A model generated the notes under the pieces. The model ran no database searches, was not told the origin of the DNA, and was given only the letters and a program-made list of their open reading frames with translations. From Thermoproteota archaeon (GTDB taxonomy: Archaea; Korarchaeota; JAOZGF01; JAOZFZ01), in assembly GCA_027492035.1 (NCBI GenBank), contig JAOZFT010000004.1, positions 558,001 to 622,000 of the forward strand: a stretch of DNA of 64,000 nucleotides. The letters are read 5' to 3'. Positions 62,463 to 64,000 of the stretch are shown here, piece by piece (within the stretch, counting starts at the first letter, position 1; every line of letters begins with the position of its first letter). A program made the position numbers and the translations under genes.

Positions 62463-63252
62463 TTACTTTAATGAATAAAGTATTTTCACGCAAGTCCTTT
62501 AATGCTTCAGAAATTTTCCTGTCGCGTAAGTTCCCTTCTATATCAACATAGAAAGAATAATTCCACGGCTGATCCTTTATAGGTCTTGACTCTAAATGTA
62601 ACATGTTAATGTTTCTCTTGGCAAATGCCTCTAAGGCTTTGTAAAGAGCTCCAGGCTTATGTTCAGTTATAAAAATAAGTGATGTTTTATCGCTGCCATC
62701 TGAAATAAACAAATCTCTTCTTAAAATAAAGAATTGGGTGTAATTGTTTTCTGAGTCTTGGATGTTCTCCCTTAAAACTTTCATGCCGTAGAGTTCGGCA
62801 GCATATTTGCTGGCTATGGCTGCTGAATTTCTCTTGCCAGAACTTTTTACCTCCATAACACTCCCTGCAGTGTCGAAACTAGGTATTATTTTGAAATTCA
62901 TTTTTTCAAGGAAGTTTTTACATTGAGATAACGCTTCAGGATGAGAATAAACGTATTCTATTTCATTAAGAGAAGATTCCGGGAAACCAATTAATACATG
63001 TTCAATTTTCAATGTAACTTCCCCGATTACATAAGCTTCCTCTTCAAATAAAAGATCCATTACCTCCCTTATTCCTCCAGTTATGGAGTTACGTATGGGT
63101 AACACAGCAAAATCTATCTCCTCATTTTTTAAACCTTCAAATACATCTCGGAAAGTCTTGTATTGCTTGAACTCTATACTCTCCCTAAAAAATATTTTGG
63201 AGGCCTGTTCACTGTAGCAGCCCCTAACTCCTTGGTAACCAATCTTTTTCAT
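62437..63252 (-). CDS. pheA: Prephenate dehydratase
   Basis: 271 aa. Converts prephenate to phenylpyruvate. Catalytic half: GYQGVRGCYSEQAS, NSITGGIREVMDLLF and NNYTQFFIL (in place of the more usual N-x-T-R-F). C-terminal ACT domain with TEHKPGALYKALEAF and HLESRPIKD, the phenylalanine feedback site. Monofunctional; the mutase is in the 50039 fusion. ATG start. Same strand as the aro operon but 2 kb upstream. Confidence 0.93.
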   Translation of the reverse strand: MKKIGYQGVRGCYSEQASKIFFRESIEFKQYKTFRDVFEGLKNEEIDFAVLPIRNSITGGIREVMDLLFEEEAYVIGEVTLKIEHVLIGFPESSLNEIEYVYSHPEALSQCKNFLEKMNFKIIPSFDTAGSVMEVKSSGKRNSAAIASKYAAELYGMKVLRENIQDSENNYTQFFILRRDLFISDGSDKTSLIFITEHKPGALYKALEAFAKRNINMLHLESRPIKDQPWNYSFYVDIEGNLRDRKISEALKDLRENTLFIKVIGSYKSKW

Positions 63253-63316
63253 TTCTGCCTCCTCGTTCTATACTGTAAAGTTTGGAAGCATTAAGGTGAT
63301 GTTTAATTTTTTAAAA

Positions 63317-64000
63317 TCAAACAAAAGCAAGCCATTTCCTGTATTTTTCATCAGCTTCCCTTATCACCCTTAAAAATTCATTTCTCAATTTTTTAGTTAC
63401 TTCTCCCACTTTGCCGTTCCCTACTTTCCTGTGGTCGATTTCAACTATGGGTGTTATTTCAGCAGCTGTTCCCGTAAAGAAAACCTCATCGGCAGTGAAA
63501 AGTTCACTTCTTGTCAAATTCTTCTCCACAACATTAAAACCTAAATTCTCAGCTATTTCAATCACTGAATCCCTTGTTACACCATGTAAAATAGATGCTT
63601 CCAATGGTGGAGTATAAATAACTTCATTCGCCACTACGAATATGTTCTCTCCTGTACCTTCTGAAACCAGGCCCCTACTGTCAAGCATTATAGCTTCTGT
63701 AAACCCTCTTCTGTGAGCTTCCATTGAAGCCAAAATAGAATTAAGGTATTGACCTGATGCTTTTGCTTCCATTGGGAGCATAGCATTACTTATCCTTACC
63801 CACGAAGAAATCGTACACGTAGCCCCTTTTTCAAAAGCTTCCTCTCCAAGGTAAGCTCCCCAAGGCCAAACAGCAACAATTACTTCAGTAGGGTTAGATG
63901 ACGGGTCTAAACTCATTCCTCCTAAACCCTTAAAGGCTAAAGGCCTAATATAGCATTCCTCTAACTCATTCACTCTCACAGTTTCTTTAATAATTTCCAT
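63317..64000 (-). CDS. ilvE: Branched-chain amino acid aminotransferase, 5' end cut
   Basis: Class IV PLP aminotransferase. 227 codons present of about 300; the right border of the window removes the N-terminus. The Met at the border is internal (family N-terminal third is missing). AKASGQYLNSILA contains the PLP Lys; RGLVSEGTGENIFVV and EVFFTGTAAEITPI are signature segments. Transaminates branched-chain keto acids. Follows on the same strand upstream of pheA with 65 bp between. Confidence 0.93.
   Translation of the reverse strand: MEIIKETVRVNELEECYIRPLAFKGLGGMSLDPSSNPTEVIVAVWPWGAYLGEEAFEKGATCTISSWVRISNAMLPMEAKASGQYLNSILASMEAHRRGFTEAIMLDSRGLVSEGTGENIFVVANEVIYTPPLEASILHGVTRDSVIEIAENLGFNVVEKNLTRSELFTADEVFFTGTAAEITPIVEIDHRKVGNGKVGEVTKKLRNEFLRVIREADEKYRKWLAFV

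Overview
The window is a stretch of an archaeal chromosome with low G+C. The archaeal assignment rests on the ADH-type entry into the shikimate pathway with a GHMP-family shikimate kinase, a TadA/TadC type IV pilus operon with an archaeal prepilin peptidase and pilins carrying the KGISPV-type N-terminus, an ATP-dependent DNA ligase, a UbiA-family lipid prenyltransferase, COG1824-like split Mg2+ permeases paired with PhoU-TrkA_C proteins, and TATA-box-like promoters. TTG and GTG starts are common. I could not place the lineage from the sequence alone. The ETF/acyl-CoA dehydrogenase genes and the gene mix would fit an uncultured anaerobic heterotroph. No rRNA, tRNA, IS element or CRISPR array was seen.

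Layout. 1-4326: the 3' part of an FGGY sugar kinase, then pyruvate phosphate dikinase. 4755-16444: a tandem V4R-domain protein, then a tight pilus-type operon of ATPase, membrane platform and five anchored, mostly large extracellular subunits, several with dense cysteine clusters. 16917-20704: a DHH phosphoesterase and TldD/TldE. 20696-22478: an AbiE-type (AbiEi/AbiEii) toxin-antitoxin pair with palindromes over and upstream of its start. 22675-25777: two PhoU-TrkA_C proteins, two half-size MgtE-like permeases and a divergent Lrp/AsnC regulator. 25833-28573: prepilin peptidase, a pilin-like protein, a membrane HEPN protein and a small archaeal pilin. 29126-33244: EtfB/EtfA facing an acyl-CoA dehydrogenase and enoyl-CoA hydratase. 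33414-38489: a DUF2207-like membrane protein with a Cys-Ala tail, DUF362 and DUF2848 proteins and a HemK-like methyltransferase. 39397-47760: malic enzyme, HAD hydrolase, UPF0173 metallo-hydrolase, Mut7-C protein, DNA ligase, UbiA prenyltransferase, CysRS and a small coiled-coil protein. 48134-60455: prephenate dehydrogenase, a second pilin, and a ten-gene aromatic amino acid operon. 60946-64000: a frameshifted DNA glycosylase, prephenate dehydratase and the 3' part of ilvE.

How the genes work together. The aromatic operon is transcribed leftward in exact biochemical order: aspartate kinase, aspartate-semialdehyde dehydrogenase, ADH synthase, DHQ synthase II, DHQ dehydratase, shikimate dehydrogenase, shikimate kinase, EPSP synthase, chorismate synthase and a chorismate mutase-aminotransferase fusion. 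Prephenate dehydrogenase lies downstream and prephenate dehydratase upstream on the same strand. The pilus operon, the prepilin peptidase locus and two near-identical pilin N-termini form a dispersed surface-filament system. An AAAAGTAAGTAC word lies near two of its predicted promoters. PPDK and malic enzyme could connect pyruvate, PEP and malate, and the ETF/acyl-CoA dehydrogenase/hydratase set suggests short-chain acyl-CoA metabolism.
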